Source of the DNA: Synechococcaceae cyanobacterium
GTDB taxonomy: Bacteria > Cyanobacteriota > Cyanobacteriia > PCC-6307 > Cyanobiaceae
Assembly (NCBI GenBank): GCA_947461705.1
Contig: CANHMF010000013.1
Span: 1 to 32,257 of the forward strand
Direction: 5' to 3'
Length of the DNA stretch: 32,257 nucleotides
A program made the position numbers and the translations under genes. The notes under the pieces were generated by a model. That model was not told the DNA's origin. It worked only from the letters and a program-made list of their open reading frames with translations, and made no database searches. Below, in pieces: positions 17,258 to 25,183 of this stretch (position 1 is the first letter of the stretch; every line of letters starts with the position of its first letter).

Positions 17258-17492
17258 GGCGGGCTGGCGGCTCGGTGGACTCTAAGGAGGGCCCTCCCTG
17301 CGGCGGGAGCGGGGGCCAGGGGCGGTGCGGGCCTGGCCCAGGGGTTGGCCCGTGGTGTTTCGCCAGTGCCTCCGGAGTTCTGTACAGCCCGTACGGAACT
17401 CCGGAGCCTGCCGCGGGCGGGTGGCCGGCGGAAGCCAACCCAGGCTCTGGCGGTGGATGCCAGACTGCGCCCAGGTTGGGCTGCCTTTGCCC
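17258..17492. promoter_or_regulatory. Divergent intergenic region between rubA and ndhC
   Basis: At about 235 bp this is the longest gap in the window and must contain the promoters of both the rubA-ycf48(-psb) and ndhCKJ units. It holds the palindrome GGAGGGCCCTCC at 17286-17297, GC-rich runs, and a long hairpin described separately. The ORFs that the track places across it are unconserved extensions of ndhC or other frames. I could not pick out convincing -10/-35 boxes by eye. Confidence 0.6.
17370..17406. other. Long hairpin in the rubA/ndhC divergent region
   Basis: CTCCGGAGTTC (17370-17380) is exactly complementary to GAACTCCGGAG (17396-17406). Inside it, GTAC pairs with GTAC around a 5-base loop, with one T-G wobble between the two stems. 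This gives a nearly continuous 16-bp stem. No T run follows on either strand, so it is not an ordinary intrinsic terminator. It starts about 85 bp before the ndhC start and could act as an operator palindrome or leader structure. Confidence 0.6.
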
Positions 17493-17855
17493 GTGTTCGT
17501 TCTCTCTGGCTACGACGCCTTCCTCGGCTTCCTGCTGATTTCGGCGGCAGTGCCCGTGCTGGCACTGGTCACCAACAAGCTGCTGGCGCCCAAGTCGCGG
17601 ACGGGCGAGCGGGATCTCACCTACGAATCGGGCATGGAGCCCATCGGCGGTGCCTGGATCCAGTTCAACATCCGCTACTACATGTTTGCGCTGGTCTTCG
17701 TGATCTTCGACGTGGAGACCGTCTTCCTCTATCCCTGGGCCGTGGCCTTCCACCGTCTGGGCCTCCTGGCCTTCATTGAGGCCCTGGTGTTCATTTCAAT
17801 CCTCGTGGTGGCCCTGGCATACGCCTGGCGTAAGGGCGCCCTCGAGTGGAGCTGA
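17493..17855 (+). CDS. ndhC: NDH-1 subunit 3 (NdhC)
   Basis: NdhC is a three-helix membrane subunit of the photosynthetic NDH-1 complex (complex I subunit A/ND3), which oxidises ferredoxin and reduces plastoquinone in cyclic flow and respiration. Starting at GTG 17493 gives [20 protein letters not shown] and a total of 120 residues, exactly the family length. The track start at 17325 adds a non-conserved 56-residue stretch. The conserved loop [22 protein letters not shown] and [13 protein letters not shown] are intact. It is the first gene of ndhC-ndhK-ndhJ, with a 28 bp gap to ndhK. Confidence 0.96.
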   Translation: MFVLSGYDAFLGFLLISAAVPVLALVTNKLLAPKSRTGERDLTYESGMEPIGGAWIQFNIRYYMFALVFVIFDVETVFLYPWAVAFHRLGLLAFIEALVFISILVVALAYAWRKGALEWS

Positions 17856-17883
17856 TCCGGAGCTGTAACGCCGCATCCAACCC

Positions 17884-18666
17884 ATGACATCCACCCCTTC
17901 CTCCGGCTCCGGCATGGCTGAGGCCCTCTCGATCGGAGCCCTCAAGGATCTCCGTGCTGCTAGCTGCAACCCCATTGGTGCCCCTGCGGTCACCTCGGAC
18001 CTGTCCGAGAACGTGATCCTCACCACCCTCGACGACCTGCACAACTGGGCGCGGCTCAGCAGCCTCTGGCCGCTGCTGTACGGCACCGCCTGCTGCTTCA
18101 TCGAGTTCGCGGCTCTGATCGGCTCCCGCTTCGACTTCGACCGCTTCGGTCTGGTGCCCCGCTCCAGCCCCCGCCAGGCCGACCTGCTGATCGTGGCCGG
18201 CACCGTGACCATGAAGATGGCCCCGGCCCTGGTGCGGCTCTACGAGCAGATGCCGGAGCCCAAGTACGTGATTGCTATGGGTGCCTGCACCATCACCGGC
18301 GGCATGTTCTCCGCCGACTCCACCACGGCGGTGCGCGGCGTCGACAAGCTGATCCCCGTGGACCTATACCTGCCCGGCTGCCCGCCACGGCCTGAGGCGA
18401 TCTTTGATGCGGTGATCAAGCTGCGCAAGAAGGTGGGCAACGAGGCCCTGGCCGAGCGCGGCAACGTGCAGCAAATCCACCGCTACTGCACGGTTGCCCA
18501 CCAGATGAAAGCCGTGGAGCCCATCGTGAACGGCCAATATCTGCGGGCGGCCACCCAGCAGGCTGCCTTCGCCGCCGCCGCCGGCCTCCCAGTGGCCGCG
18601 GCGGAGCTGGCAGCCGCTGAGCCCGCCGCGATCCCTGCCAACCCCAACACCAACGCCAGTGCCTGA
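17884..18666 (+). CDS. ndhK: NDH-1 subunit K (NdhK), N2 iron-sulfur subunit
   Basis: NdhK is the PSST/NuoB-type subunit that carries the terminal [4Fe-4S] cluster N2 next to the plastoquinone site of NDH-1, on the cytoplasmic side of the membrane. Cluster ligands are visible as TACCFIEF (Cys70 and Cys71), MGACTITGG (Cys135) and LPGCPPRPE (Cys166). The core is highly conserved. The C-terminal 60 or so residues form an Ala/Pro-rich tail without conservation cues, a common extension in this group. The gene total is 260 residues. Its end comes close to or overlaps the ndhJ start, so translation is probably coupled. Confidence 0.96.
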   Translation: MTSTPSSGSGMAEALSIGALKDLRAASCNPIGAPAVTSDLSENVILTTLDDLHNWARLSSLWPLLYGTACCFIEFAALIGSRFDFDRFGLVPRSSPRQADLLIVAGTVTMKMAPALVRLYEQMPEPKYVIAMGACTITGGMFSADSTTAVRGVDKLIPVDLYLPGCPPRPEAIFDAVIKLRKKVGNEALAERGNVQQIHRYCTVAHQMKAVEPIVNGQYLRAATQQAAFAAAAGLPVAAAELAAAEPAAIPANPNTNASA

Positions 18667-18673
18667 GGACGTG

Positions 18674-19228
18674 ATGCCTGAGGAAACCCCCGCTCTCACC
18701 CCCAACCCTGCTTCTGCAGGGGTCGTGAGCCAGTGGCTCAGCAGTCAGGGTTTCGAGCACGAGGTGCTCGACGCTGATCACCTGGGCGTTGAAGTGGTTG
18801 GCGTGGAGCCAGCCTTCCTGCCGGTGATTGCCGCCGCCCTCAAGGCCACCGGGTTCGACTACCTGCAATGCCAGGGCGGTTACGACGAGGGCCCCGGCGG
18901 ACGGCTCGTGAGCTTCTACCACCTGGTGAAGCTGGGATCGCTCGCGGATCAGTGCGCCGGCAGCCAGCACCTCCCCGCTGAGCTGAAGCCTGAGGAAGTG
19001 CGGCTCAAGGTGTTCCTGTCCCGCGATGGCAACCTCAGCATCCCCAGCCTGTATGGGCTATTCCGCGGTGCCGATTGGTCGGAGCGGGAAACCTTCGACA
19101 TGTTCGGCATCACCTACGTGGGCCATCCCCATCCCAAGCGTCTGTTGATGCCTGAGGACTGGACAGGCTTTCCCCTGCGCAAGGACTATGTGCAGCCCGA
19201 CTTCTACGAAATGCAGGACGCCTACTGA
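18674..19228 (+). CDS. ndhJ: NDH-1 subunit J (NdhJ)
   Basis: NdhJ is the 30-kDa-type (NuoC-like) hydrophilic subunit of the NDH-1 peripheral arm. The motif [21 protein letters not shown] and the following [22 protein letters not shown] are the family signature. The length of 184 residues is close to the usual size. I chose ATG 18674, which has a GAGGA Shine-Dalgarno-like sequence a few bases upstream; the track GTG at 18659 would overlap ndhK by 8 bp. It completes the conserved ndhC-ndhK-ndhJ cluster and ends 7 bp from the convergent yvcK-like gene. Confidence 0.96.
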   Translation: MPEETPALTPNPASAGVVSQWLSSQGFEHEVLDADHLGVEVVGVEPAFLPVIAAALKATGFDYLQCQGGYDEGPGGRLVSFYHLVKLGSLADQCAGSQHLPAELKPEEVRLKVFLSRDGNLSIPSLYGLFRGADWSERETFDMFGITYVGHPHPKRLLMPEDWTGFPLRKDYVQPDFYEMQDAY

Positions 19229-19235
19229 GCCAGCT

Positions 19236-20636
19236 CTACTGGCCTTGGCTGCGCCTCTGCCGCTTGTAGAAGCGCATCACCGCCAGGGCCACACTGCGGG
19301 GATCGTGGCGAAGCGTGGCACTGGGCCGGGCCCCCTGGAGGGGAGCCTGCATCACCTCATAGCCCTGGGAGCGGAGCTTGCGGCTGTCGCAGCTCACCGG
19401 TTCGGCACCCCGTTGGCGGTAATGCTCCAGCAGGGGTGACGATCCCAGGTTCTCCTGGGCCAGGACGGCCGTGAACAGGCGCTGCTCAATGCCGAGGCTG
19501 GCCAGCTGGGATTCAATGGCCCGCAGATGGCCCTCCACATTCAGGCCGTCGGTTTCGCCGGGTTGGGTCATCAGGTTGCAGATGTACAGGCGCGGTGCCT
19601 TGCTGCGGCTGATGGCACTCACCAGCTCGGGCACCAGCAGGTTGGGCAGCAGGGAGGTGTAGAGGCTGCCGGGGCCCAGCACGATTAGATCGGCGTTGGC
19701 GATCGCTTCCAGGGCTCGGGGCAGTGCCGGTGGCCGCTCGGGCGTGCAGCCCAGCCGCACGATCGGGCTGGGGGCGTGGCCGATCTGGGATTCGCCTTCA
19801 ATGCGGGAACCATCCTCCAGTTCGGCCCAGAGCTTCACATCGGCGTTGGTGGCGGGAACCACCTGGCCCTGCACCGCCAGCACACGGCTGCTGGCGGTGA
19901 TGGCCGATTCCAGGCTGCCGGTGATGGCGGTGAGCGCCGAGAGGAACAGATTGCCGAAGCTGTGGCCCTCCAGGCCCGTGCCGGCGCGGAAGCGGTATTG
20001 GAACAGGCGGGTGAGCAGCGGTTCCTCGGTGGCCAGGGCCGCCAGGCAGTTGCGGATATCGCCTGGAGGCAGCACCCCGAGTTCGCGGCGCAACACCCCG
20101 GAGCTGCCACCGTCATCCGCCACCGTCACGATGGCCGTGAGGTTGCTGCTGTAGCGCTTCAGGCCACTGAGCAGGGTGGACAGGCCGGTGCCGCCGCCGA
20201 TGGCCACGATCGCCGGGCCGCGGTTCAGGCGGCGTTTGGCCACCAGTGCGTCCACCAGCACCGTGTCCTTCTCCGGTGCCAGGGCCTGTTGAATCGACCC
20301 AAAGCTGCGGCTCTGGCCCAGCCACACCATGCCGCCACCGATCAGCAGCACCAGCGGCCCGGTGATCTCGCGGGGCAGCACCTTGGTGAGGTTCAGCAGC
20401 AGCCACTTCACCGACTCGAGCGTCCAGTAGATCGGCTGCAGATCGGCCCACACCGCCGCGCCGAGCAGGGCCAGCAGCAAGCCAAGGCCCGAGGTGAGCA
20501 TCCAGCGCTTCACCACCAGGCCGGGTTGCAGCCAGCGAGCGGCTCGCCGGGAACGGCTCACCAGGTCCTGTTGACGCAGATCCCCCCGTCCAACCCAGCC
20601 GGGTCGTTGCTTGCGGTTGAGGCGAGGTGGGCGCAT
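19236..20636 (-). CDS. YvcK/CofD-like protein with N-terminal membrane segments
   Basis: The C-terminal 300 or so residues belong to the YvcK (gluconeogenesis factor)/CofD-like family. VAIGGGTGLSTLLSGLKRYS is followed by VTVADDGGSSGVLRRELG, PPGDIRNCLAAL, EGHSFGNLFLSALT and LGPGSLYTSLLPNLLV, which form the nucleotide-sugar or phospho-ligand site. YvcK proteins bind UDP-sugars and affect carbon metabolism and cell-wall balance in other bacteria. The N-terminus adds two hydrophobic segments (LTSGLGLLLALLGAAVWADL and TGPLVLLIGGGMVWLG), so it is probably a membrane-attached version. ATG 20636 was used; the track ORF extends upstream into the divergent gene without conservation. The length is 466 residues. 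A true LPPG transferase (CofD) is less likely. Confidence 0.87.
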   Translation of the reverse strand: MRPPRLNRKQRPGWVGRGDLRQQDLVSRSRRAARWLQPGLVVKRWMLTSGLGLLLALLGAAVWADLQPIYWTLESVKWLLLNLTKVLPREITGPLVLLIGGGMVWLGQSRSFGSIQQALAPEKDTVLVDALVAKRRLNRGPAIVAIGGGTGLSTLLSGLKRYSSNLTAIVTVADDGGSSGVLRRELGVLPPGDIRNCLAALATEEPLLTRLFQYRFRAGTGLEGHSFGNLFLSALTAITGSLESAITASSRVLAVQGQVVPATNADVKLWAELEDGSRIEGESQIGHAPSPIVRLGCTPERPPALPRALEAIANADLIVLGPGSLYTSLLPNLLVPELVSAISRSKAPRLYICNLMTQPGETDGLNVEGHLRAIESQLASLGIEQRLFTAVLAQENLGSSPLLEHYRQRGAEPVSCDSRKLRSQGYEVMQAPLQGARPSATLRHDPRSVALAVMRFYKRQRRSQGQ

Positions 20637-20678
20637 CGAGCAGCTGGAGTGCTGAAACTGTACGGAGAAACCGCCAAG

Positions 20679-21509
20679 ATGACTGGGCGCGCAGCCATCA
20701 GCTCGGTGCCCTCCTTCACGCCCCCTGGGTTTCAGCCGCCTGTGGCCCAGATGGACGACGTCAGCGTTCGCTGGGGCAGCAAGACCGTGCTCGAAAACGT
20801 TGATCTGGAGCTTGAGCCCGGGGAGCGGCTTGCGGTGGTGGGACCCTCCGGAGCGGGCAAGTCCACAATCCTGCGGTTGCTGGCGGGACTGCTGCTGCCC
20901 AGCAGTGGTGAGCTGAAGATCCACGGCGTGCCCCAGCAGTACCTGCGCCTCGACCAGCGCCATCCCCCGGATGTGCGGCTGGTGTTTCAGAACCCAGCTC
21001 TGCTGGCTTCGCTCACGGTGCGCGAGAACGTGGGGTTTCTGCTCTATCGCTACAGCCGCCTACCGGAGCGGGAGATTCGCGAACGGGTGAGCAGGGCACT
21101 GGAGGCTGTGGGCCTCTACGACATTGAGGATCTCCTGCCCGGTGAACTCAGCGGGGGGATGCAGAAGCGGGTGAGTTTCGCCCGGGCGGTGATCGAAGAT
21201 CCCAGCCAGCCGCCGGGCCAGGTGCCCTTGCTGTTGTTTGATGAGCCCACGGCCGGCTTGGATCCTGTGGCCTGTACCCGCATCGAAGACCTGATCGTGC
21301 GCACCTCCGAGCTGGCGGGAGGCTCATCGGTGGTGGTAAGCCATGTGATGAGCACGATCCTGCGGGCGGCGGATCGCGTGGTGTTGCTCTACGACGGGTT
21401 GTTTCGCTGGAAGGGATCCATTCAGGATTTTCAGACCACGGACAATCCCTATGTGCTCCAGTTCCGTACCGCTAGCCTGAACGGCCCGATGCAGCCCGCG
21501 GAGCTCTGA
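20679..21509 (+). CDS. ABC transporter ATPase, MlaF/Ttg2A-like
   Basis: This is the cytoplasmic ATPase of a probable Mla-type lipid transporter. Walker A VVGPSGAGKSTILRLLAG, Q-loop region LVFQNPALLASLTVRENVGF, signature LSGGMQKRVSFARAV and Walker B LLLFDEPTAGLDP are intact, followed by the switch His in VVSHVM. The phrase LFQxxALxxSLTVxENV and the GGM signature are typical of MlaF/TGD3. ATG 20679 (276 residues) has a GGAG about 12 bases upstream. The much longer track ORF only runs into the antisense of yvcK. The MCE-domain partner follows 4 bp later. No MlaE-type permease lies in the window, so it must be encoded elsewhere. Confidence 0.9.
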   Translation: MTGRAAISSVPSFTPPGFQPPVAQMDDVSVRWGSKTVLENVDLELEPGERLAVVGPSGAGKSTILRLLAGLLLPSSGELKIHGVPQQYLRLDQRHPPDVRLVFQNPALLASLTVRENVGFLLYRYSRLPEREIRERVSRALEAVGLYDIEDLLPGELSGGMQKRVSFARAVIEDPSQPPGQVPLLLFDEPTAGLDPVACTRIEDLIVRTSELAGGSSVVVSHVMSTILRAADRVVLLYDGLFRWKGSIQDFQTTDNPYVLQFRTASLNGPMQPAEL

Positions 21510-21513
21510 ATCC

Positions 21514-22392
21514 ATGCGCCGCAGTGTGCGAGAGGCGATGGTGGGATTCACCCTGCTGGCGGCGTTGGCTGGCGCCGGTGGGTTGTGGTTCTGGTTGAAG
21601 GGGATCTCGATCGGGAAGAGCCACTGGCGCGTCCAGGTTCGGTTCCCAGATGCCGCGGGCTTGGCCGAGCGTTCTGCTGTCACCTATCGGGGCGTGGTGG
21701 TGGGCACGGTGCGCTCGATCCAGGCCACCTCCTCGGCGGTGGTGGCGGACCTCGAGATCAGCGATGCAACCCTGCAGATCCCTCGCCCGGTGCTCGCCCA
21801 AGTGGAGGAAGCCTCCCTGCTGGGCGGTGACGCGGTGGTGGCGTTGCTGAGCCCCCTGCGCGCCCTGCCCAAGGGCACCCCAGGCCCGCTGGCGCCCAAC
21901 TGCAACAACCGCCTCACCCTCTGCCCCGGCAGTGAGCTGGAGGGCCAGAGCGCGGCCACGATCACCAGCGTGACCGCCACCATGCAGAAGCTGCTGGATC
22001 AGGCCGATCGCGAAAAACTGCTGCCGCTGCTGGCTCAGACCACCCGCAGTTTTGACGCCACCTCTAAAGAAGCCGGCAAATTCCTGGTGGATGGTCAGCA
22101 GCTGTTGGCGGATCTCAAGCAGGCCGTGCGTCAGGCCCAGCCCACCCTCGACAATCTCAACGCCTCCACGGCCCACGTGCGCAACCTCACGGCAGCGCTC
22201 GATAACCCCAAGACGGTGTCTGAACTCAAAACCACCGTGACCAATGCGGAGCGGCTCACCGCCCGCTGGGATGCTGTGGGCGGCGATGTGAACAAGCTCA
22301 CCGGTGATCCCCAGTTCATGGATGGCATGCGCAGCGTGACCATTGGCCTGGGCAAGTTCTTTGACGAGCTCTACCCCGCCCAGAAGCGCTAG
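21514..22392 (+). CDS. MlaD-like MCE-domain lipid transport protein
   Basis: This 292-residue membrane-anchored MCE-domain protein (Ycf22/MlaD/TGD2 family) forms a periplasmic or inter-membrane lipid channel together with an MlaE permease and the MlaF ATPase encoded just upstream. The start is MRRSVREAMVGFTLLAALAG, with one transmembrane helix at about residues 10-30. The MCE core is VQVRFPDAAGLAERSAVTYR then GVVVGTVRSI, and SLLGGDAVVAL lies further on. The C-terminal half is helical with Leu/Gln-rich heptad-like spacing, consistent with the tunnel-forming coiled helices of the family. It is convergent with chlD, with 14 bp between the stops. Confidence 0.9.
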   Translation: MRRSVREAMVGFTLLAALAGAGGLWFWLKGISIGKSHWRVQVRFPDAAGLAERSAVTYRGVVVGTVRSIQATSSAVVADLEISDATLQIPRPVLAQVEEASLLGGDAVVALLSPLRALPKGTPGPLAPNCNNRLTLCPGSELEGQSAATITSVTATMQKLLDQADREKLLPLLAQTTRSFDATSKEAGKFLVDGQQLLADLKQAVRQAQPTLDNLNASTAHVRNLTAALDNPKTVSELKTTVTNAERLTARWDAVGGDVNKLTGDPQFMDGMRSVTIGLGKFFDELYPAQKR

Positions 22393-22406
22393 TTGGCTCC
22401 GAGGCG

Positions 22407-24518
22407 TCAGACCGCGTTGATCGCCTCCATGGCAATGGCGGCGATCGCCTGATCACTGGCCTTGGGCAGCTGCACGTACTTGCCGCCGGCCGCATCGGCC
22501 AGGTCTTTGCCCATGCCACTGCCGATGAATTTGCGCTCGGTGTCGATCACCAGCAGCTTGATGCCCAGGGCCCGGTAGCGGCTGGCCACCTGCTTCACCT
22601 CCTCTTTGAGGTCCACGGGCTCCTCGCCTTCCAGTTCCGGTTGTCCCAGGGAGCGCGAAAGCGGCACGTTGCCGCGGCCATCGGTGATGGCCACCACCAC
22701 CACCTGGCCCAGATCGCCGGTGGCCAGGGCATTGGCGCCCACGCGGGCGGCCTGGCTGAGCCCGTGGGCCAGGGGAGAGCCGCCGCCGCAGGGCATCGAT
22801 TCCAGCCGCCGGCGGGCGGCGGTGATCGAGCGGGTGGGGGGCAAGAGCACCTCGGCCTGCTCGCCACGGAAGGGAATCAGGGCGACTTCGTCGCGGTTTT
22901 CGTAGGCCTCAGTGAGCAGCCGGATCACGGCGCCCTTGGCGCTCTGCATGCGGTTGAGGGCCATCGAGCCGCTGGCATCCACCAGGAAGATCACCAGGGC
23001 GCCGGCCTTGCGCTGCAGCTGCTTGGCTCGCAGGTCGCCGTCCTCCACGATCACCTTGCGGTGCGGTTCGCGCTCTCGGCGCGACTTCTGATACGGCGCA
23101 GCGGCCCGCAGGGTGGCATCCACGGCGATGCGCTTCACGGGGCCGCGGGGCAGCATCGGCTTCACATAGCGGCCGCGCGAGTCGCTGAACACCACGGCGC
23201 GGCTGCCGCTGCCGCCGGTCTTGGCCTTGGCCGAGGAGAACAGCAGCAGGTCGGGGTCGATGGCGATGGCCTCCGGATCCAGCAGGAACTCCTCCGGGAT
23301 GGAGGGGGGCGCCTGGTCTTCAGGGGTGTCGTCCTCCTCTTCCTCCTTGTCGTCCTGCTCGTCCGGTTCGTCGGGTTCTTGCTCGTTGTCGGGCGCCTCG
23401 GGTTCGTCCGGTGGCTGCTCGCCCTGGGGCGGTGGCGGCGGCGGTGGTTCCATCGGTTGGTCGGGATCCGGCGGCGGCAGCTGCAGGGCCCGCGGCGCGA
23501 TCACCAGGCGCACGGCCACCTGGAGGTCGTCGGCATCCACCCGATCGCGGCCACTGAGGGCCGCATGGGCGCGGGCTACCCGCACGGCATAGAGCTCGGA
23601 GCGGTGGCCCTCCACGCCGCCGCGCAGGGCCTCGTTCACCAGATAGGCGATCTGCTCCCGCGCGATCTGGACATCCGGCAGCCACTGGCGGGCCAGCAGC
23701 AGCTGGGTGGCCAGGGCGTCCGTCTCCTCCTGCCAGGTTTTGCGGAACTGCTCGCTTGATTCGGCCTGGGCCATGGCCGAGCGGGTGATCTCCACCCGCT
23801 GATCCAGCTCCAGCACCTGATTGGCGCTGAGGGCAATGGCGAAGCGATCCAGCAGGTGATCGCGCACGGCCCCCTCCTCGGGGTTGTAGGTGGCGATCAG
23901 CAGGCAGCGGCAGGGGTGGCTGAGGCTCAGGCCCTCGCGCTCAATGCGGTTTTCGCCGGAGCCCACCGCCGCCAGCAGCAGGTTGGTGACGTTGTCGTCC
24001 AGCAGGTTGAGCTCGTCCACGTAGAGCACGCCCCGGTGGGCTTCCGCCAACAGTCCGGGCTGGAACACGGCCTGGCCGCTGGCCAGGGAGGCGGTCACGT
24101 CCACCGAGCCCACCAGCCGGTCTTCGGTGATGCCCAGCGGCACCTGCACGAAGGGGGCCGGGATCACCCGGGTGGGTAGCAGGGCGCTGGCATCGCTGCC
24201 GGTGGGGTCAGCCCCCAGGTCCGTGAGGCGGCTACGGGTGGTGTCGTCCCAGTCTTCCGGGCTGCGCGGATCCTGGTTGAGGCTGGTGCTGGGGCTGTTG
24301 CCCAGGTCGAGCACATCAATGGGCGGCAACAGGGCATGCAGCCCCCGCGCCAGCACCGATTTGCCGGTGCCACGGCCGCCGGCGATCACCACGCCACCCA
24401 GGCCTGGGTCGACGGCGGCCAGCAGCAGGGCCAGCTTGAGGGTGCCGTGGCCTGTGATGGCGGCCAGCGGAAAGGCCCGGGCGGCAATCGTGCTGGCGGC
24501 GGTTCCGCTTGCAACCAT
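22407..24518 (-). CDS. chlD: Magnesium chelatase subunit D
   Basis: ChlD is the AAA+/VWA subunit of Mg-chelatase, which with ChlI and ChlH inserts Mg2+ into protoporphyrin IX, the first committed step of chlorophyll synthesis. The N-terminal AAA+ domain has [19 protein letters not shown] and [20 protein letters not shown] Pro-rich then strongly acidic linker (a run of seven Pro, then Glu/Asp-rich sequence) joins it to the C-terminal VWA domain. The metal site is [16 protein letters not shown], and the end is [17 protein letters not shown]. It has 703 residues from ATG 24518; the track start lies in the divergent folK gene. It is divergent from folK with a short shared promoter gap. Confidence 0.96.
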   Translation of the reverse strand: MVASGTAASTIAARAFPLAAITGHGTLKLALLLAAVDPGLGGVVIAGGRGTGKSVLARGLHALLPPIDVLDLGNSPSTSLNQDPRSPEDWDDTTRSRLTDLGADPTGSDASALLPTRVIPAPFVQVPLGITEDRLVGSVDVTASLASGQAVFQPGLLAEAHRGVLYVDELNLLDDNVTNLLLAAVGSGENRIEREGLSLSHPCRCLLIATYNPEEGAVRDHLLDRFAIALSANQVLELDQRVEITRSAMAQAESSEQFRKTWQEETDALATQLLLARQWLPDVQIAREQIAYLVNEALRGGVEGHRSELYAVRVARAHAALSGRDRVDADDLQVAVRLVIAPRALQLPPPDPDQPMEPPPPPPPQGEQPPDEPEAPDNEQEPDEPDEQDDKEEEEDDTPEDQAPPSIPEEFLLDPEAIAIDPDLLLFSSAKAKTGGSGSRAVVFSDSRGRYVKPMLPRGPVKRIAVDATLRAAAPYQKSRREREPHRKVIVEDGDLRAKQLQRKAGALVIFLVDASGSMALNRMQSAKGAVIRLLTEAYENRDEVALIPFRGEQAEVLLPPTRSITAARRRLESMPCGGGSPLAHGLSQAARVGANALATGDLGQVVVVAITDGRGNVPLSRSLGQPELEGEEPVDLKEEVKQVASRYRALGIKLLVIDTERKFIGSGMGKDLADAAGGKYVQLPKASDQAIAAIAMEAINAV

Positions 24519-24577
24519 GGGGTGGCCTGGGTCCTTGAGTCGTGCACGCAAGTCTCGCTGATCAGGCCGGCCTGCAG

Positions 24578-25183
24578 GTGAGCGGCACCTTGGCTCTTGG
24601 CCTTGGAGCCAATTTGCCCAGTTCGGTCGGTGCTCCCAGGGCCACCCTGGTGGCGGTGCGCCCGCTGCTTGAAGCGCTGCTGCAGGAGTGGGTTCAGAGC
24701 TGTGGTTCCGCCCCACCCCGCTTGCTGCAACGGTGGTCCCCGCTGTTCCTCACCGCCCCGGTGGGCGGCCCTGCTCAGCAGCCCAGCTACAGCAATGCGG
24801 TGCTGCTGCTGGAGTTGCCGCCTGACTGGAGCCCGGCGCTGCCCGCCCCCCAGGCTCGCGAGCTGTTGGCTGGGCTGCAGCGGCTGGAGAGCCAATTCGG
24901 CCGCCAGCGCCTGGAGTGCTGGGGCCCCCGTAGTCTTGACCTCGATCTGCTCTGGATCGGGTGCACGCGACTCCAGGAGCCTTCCTTGGTGCTGCCGCAC
25001 CCTCGTGTTCTGGAGCGTGCTTTTGTGCTGGCGCCCCTAGTCGCGATCGATCCGCAGTTCTCCTTGGCGGGTCTCGATCCGGCCGAGCGCAGCGCGGCCA
25101 CTGTGCTGGCTGCTGTGCTCGGGGCGGATCCATCCCAGGCCGTGAGCCCCTTGCCGGCTTCTCCCGGCTGGCTTGAGAGCTGA
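24578..25183 (+). CDS. folK: 2-amino-4-hydroxy-6-hydroxymethyldihydropteridine pyrophosphokinase
   Basis: FolK transfers pyrophosphate from ATP to 6-hydroxymethyl-dihydropterin in folate synthesis, in the cytoplasm. [14 protein letters not shown] is the N-terminal pterin-binding strand. LFLTAPVG and [10 protein letters not shown] follow in the usual order, and [13 protein letters not shown] contains the two metal-binding aspartates, followed by [18 protein letters not shown]. The start is uncertain: GTG 24578 gives a conserved-looking N-terminus (about 201 residues), and GTG 24542 adds twelve residues. The stop overlaps the next ATG as TGATG, which implies translational coupling with the large membrane protein downstream. 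Confidence 0.92.
   Translation: MSGTLALGLGANLPSSVGAPRATLVAVRPLLEALLQEWVQSCGSAPPRLLQRWSPLFLTAPVGGPAQQPSYSNAVLLLELPPDWSPALPAPQARELLAGLQRLESQFGRQRLECWGPRSLDLDLLWIGCTRLQEPSLVLPHPRVLERAFVLAPLVAIDPQFSLAGLDPAERSAATVLAAVLGADPSQAVSPLPASPGWLES

Noticed and set aside
17325-17492. N-terminal extension of ndhC proposed by the ORF track
   Set aside because: It lacks conservation, crosses the hairpin region, and would make NdhC far longer than the constant 120 residues of the family.
19229-19243. GCCAG/CTGGC hairpin between the ndhJ and yvcK stops
   Set aside because: The stem has only 5 bp, there is no T run, and it overlaps the yvcK coding end. It is not convincing as a terminator.
19690-22455. GCGATCGC (HIP1) octamers, for example near 19698 and 22441
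   Set aside because: Only about three copies were noticed in the whole window. They are not enriched as in HIP1-rich cyanobacteria, and they fall in coding sequence.
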